Origin: Eopsaltria australis
Lineage: Eukaryota; Chordata; Aves; Passeriformes; Petroicidae
NCBI GenBank assembly: GCA_034509425.1
Contig: JAVTVJ010000132.1
Coordinates: 3,183,470-3,247,469 of the forward strand
Reading direction: 5' to 3'
Length of the DNA stretch: 64,000 nt
This document shows positions 61,113-64,000 of the stretch, piece after piece. The notes under the pieces are model-generated. The model was not told where the DNA came from and ran no database searches. It was given only the letters and a program-made list of their open reading frames with translations. A program made the position numbers and the translations under genes. The number at the start of each line of letters is the position of its first letter. Within the stretch, counting starts at the first letter, position 1.

Positions 61113-64000
61113 GAAGATGATGCTACTTATTGAATTGAAAATTCTTCATACCAAGCATGAAATAGATGTGCCAGTTTTCTATTTCATATCTTTTGATAAA
61201 ATTCTGTGGGATTTAACAGGGAAAAATAGTGCACCATTTTGGTCCAAATTAATTTGTTTGCAATCCTAAATTAGGAATCTGAATGTGCTTTCTCTAAAAC
61301 TAAACTAGAAATGCTGTGTACCTTTGAAAGATGAATTGCCATCTGTAGAAATAGCTGACCTACCATTTCATCCTGTAGAAGGAAAATTAGTGTCATTTTG
61401 TAGTGGTTAGCATCTGGAGAATACAGGATGCTTTCCTGACCTACTCTTGTAATTTTCCCTTAGGTTTTATTTATTTAAGCAATTTAAGTTGTTTAAAACA
61501 TAAAAATTTCAGAATTTTAATTTTTTTTTGTTAGATTCTGAGAACATCATATATTACTTAATGAATCTAATACCTATTTTCATTGATCACTATTGCAGTC
61601 AAGTTGTACAACTTTTTGGTGATCCAGTCCAAGGCATCCCTCTCATTGAAAATAAAACCTAGAAAAAATTTTAAGTGATCACATCAATCTGATGTGAAAC
61701 AAGTGGTGGAAATACAAGGGGAATATACAAGTGGAAGTGGAAAAGACAGATACCTCTTCCTTTAGATACATTTAAGCTGTTGTAGAGATACTTCTAAATA
61801 ATGCAGTCAAAAGACTAGTATAAAGAAGTTCTTTATTTCTAGAACACTGAGGAACAAGAAATACAGTTAGTTCAAATTCAGAGGAAGATTTCCATTTCTA
61901 CAGCAGGTGACCATGATGGAGGAGAAGGGCATCTTGAACTGCTGCCTTCTGCTGGTGGGAAGAAACTCTGACTTCTTACCTGAGTGTTGATTGGCGTGTC
62001 CTGGGCTGTGTTGTGTGGATAAGAACCTAATTTATAAAACTTGTTTAGTATGACTCATGGTTAAGGCTTTCATTACTTGACTGCCACCTCTTCATTGCAC
62101 TGTGGCTGTTGTGTCTGCCTCAGAAGCCTTTGAAAACTTTGAGACTTCAGCACTAGTGAAAATTACACAAAAACATACTTTGTATAAAGTTAAATAGTTT
62201 TTATTTGTCATATATTTAAAGGCAAAATTATAAGCTGCATGCAATTTGAATATTTATAGTTCATGCTCTTGCCTCTTTTGCCATAGTTGAGCAGTTGCCA
62301 TGGTTCCCATTATATTGTCTGCTTTAGAGGCAAACTTCATAACCATGCTAAATGGAGCTGAGTTTCTGAAGTGTACTACACTTGTAGTGCCCTCAGCTGC
62401 ATCTTGAATTGATCTGTCTTTTGCACTGTCTCCCCTTAATAGCGCAGAACCAGAGATTGGGGCTCACAAGAAATACAAATATTAATACGCAAATTTAATT
62501 CTCTTCATCTGTCTTACCAATAAAGAACAGCAAATTAAGTGTATTGAGTGTATAAAGAAGTAATTAATTTTTTTTAAAAAATGAGATTCAGGTAGATGTG
62601 GGTGACACCATAATCTGTAGGCATAATAGTTCAACTTTTCTTTGTGCAGGGGATACTCTTCTTTCTGAAAGGATGTAAATGGGGATAGAGAGTTAATACA
62701 ATTATGTTTTGCAAGGATGAAAAGACTGGGGCAATTTGTAAGATACCAACTTCAAGGAGAGATGTTGAAAACTTGATTTTGATACTTGTGGCATTACAGC
62801 TTCCAGAAAATTTAGCTTACTAAACCTGCCTTGTTCAAGGGTCTCTGTTTCACTTCTCTGGTGTGTCTTTATTTGGGTTCAACATGAGCTGAACCTCAAA
62901 AGTAAAAGAGATCTCTCACACATAAACATTTAGGAAGATCACATTCTGGTCTAAATTTTTCTCTTATCTGCTTTGTTTTCTTCAGGAAAGACAATCTGTT
63001 AGGGTTATGCATTTATTTATACACATAAATATAATAAAATACAGATATGTGTATATATTAACACTAGATATGCATATTTATTAACACTAGGGGATCTTAT
63101 AAAAGTCAAAGTATTTGCTGGTTCATTCAGAACAGCCTTAACAGACATCTGCTATGTCAGATGGCTCCATCTAGAATCAGCTTTTTTTTTTTTTAATTGA
63201 GTATAGCCTGTGACTTTACAAGCCTTTGCATATTCACCTTTGCAATATCTTCGATGTTGATTTTTATGTAATAGGGACTTGCAATTTACTAAAAATCAGA
63301 GCCTAATGGGTGGGGGGAGGGGCACAGATGGCACACACAACTCAGTAGGTACTTTTAATGCATCTCCTGTAAAATGAGCATCAAAACAAGCTGATCTATT
63401 TATAACAAATAAACCTTAAAACCAAACTATTTATAACAAATAAACCTTAAAACCAAACCCCGCTACAATGGCAAAATCTTAAGTACATCAAAATTCATAC
63501 TCAAAGCAAGATTGTGACTCAGTAAGTATATTGCTGTTGACAGTAGAGGTACCAATGTTACACAGCAAAAGTGAAATAAAAATTCAAAATCTAGTATTGC
63601 TATAAATTTAAACAGGTAAACTACTTGTCACATGCAGGATCCTTAACCCTCAGTGAACACTCAACAAAATTTCTACACGTTGTATCTTTCAAGGATTGTG
63701 AAGACATATTGATTGGCTGGTGAAACCCAAGGCATTTTAGGATTATTTTTGGAAGTTAAACTTCATGTTTGTATTATGGGATATTTCCTTAATGCAGCTC
63801 TGCGATACTCAGTTACCAGAAATAAAATTATTACTGCTACTTACTTTATTTAAAACATACAAAGGGAGAGTTATTAAGAAGAACCTCTGCATGTTTTATG
63901 CTGTTATTGTGAAACCAAAAATAATTTCTAAAGCTTTACAGTTGGACAGGCTTTTTATAAATTAATTGTGCAGAACCTCTTTACAACTTCATTGTGTGTA
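61113..64000. other. AT-rich DNA to window end, one short tandem duplication
   Basis: No exon or transposon is recognised. A GC-richer 70-base patch at about 61905-61980 keeps a 19-codon frame from ATGATGGAGGAG, too short to call. A run of 14 T lies near 63182-63195, and the 31-bp duplication lies at 63396-63457. Confidence 0.5.
63396..63457. repeat. 31-bp perfect tandem duplication
   Basis: The unit at 63396-63426 (starting ctatttataacaaataaacc) is repeated exactly at 63427-63457. Identity over 31 bases in neutral-looking DNA means the duplication is recent or kept uniform by slippage. Confidence 0.95.

Noticed and set aside
61905..61985. Small GC-richer open segment starting ATGATGGAGGAG
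   Set aside because: Only about 19 codons before a stop. No promoter, splice pair or recognised peptide.
63396..63457. CRISPR-like or satellite array
   Set aside because: Only two contiguous copies without spacers, in a vertebrate genome. It is a local tandem duplication.

Overview
This window looks like vertebrate nuclear DNA, most likely from a bird. It is AT-rich and gene-poor. Its recognisable repeats are CR1 LINE fragments in both orientations, several with the typical avian CR1 3' end, plus two long terminal repeats (LTRs) that resemble avian, probably passerine or other neoavian, endogenous retrovirus LTRs. I see no prokaryotic gene layout, no rRNA or tRNA gene and no CRISPR array. 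The family assignments rest on remembered sequence patterns, not on a database search.

Layout. Bases 1-1090 are unremarkable upstream DNA. Bases about 1100-2080 form a strong CpG island with several GC boxes, and this is the only convincing gene-related feature. It is probably a promoter with a first exon. A short proline-rich reading frame opens at 1694 (or 1684) and could leave through a GC-type donor at 1766 or a GT donor at 1876. I cannot name the gene. From 2.2 kb to the end I see no convincing coding exon, so the simplest reading is one very long first intron of a plus-strand gene, or a promoter followed by intergenic DNA.

The rest is repeat remnants in AT-rich DNA. Eleven CR1 or CR1-like pieces are on the minus strand: near 5974, 10360, 13906, 23425, 28664, 38549, 39563, 40035, 55522, 56677 and 59560. 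Five are on the plus strand: near 13069, 25719, 42796, 46619 and 59876. The plus-strand piece at 59876-61112 is the longest sense copy. It runs from the reverse transcriptase to the 3' end, abuts an antisense copy of a different CR1 subfamily, and is dead: it has a frameshift and has lost a catalytic aspartate. A 5' part of a retroviral LTR lies at 25058-25695 and carries a 13-bp duplication of its TATA-like element. A probable solo LTR lies at about 34867-35457. Low-complexity tracts include three T/G-rich stretches, a run of 17 C, a run of 29 T, and several perfect short duplications, such as 31 bp twice at 63396-63457.

I found no clear new biological system. The best candidates for a second look are the unidentified CpG-island first exon, the duplicated LTR promoter element, the opposed CR1 pair near 59.9 kb, and a few GC-richer segments with unexplained open frames (18140-18526, 46083-46487, 49208-49543).
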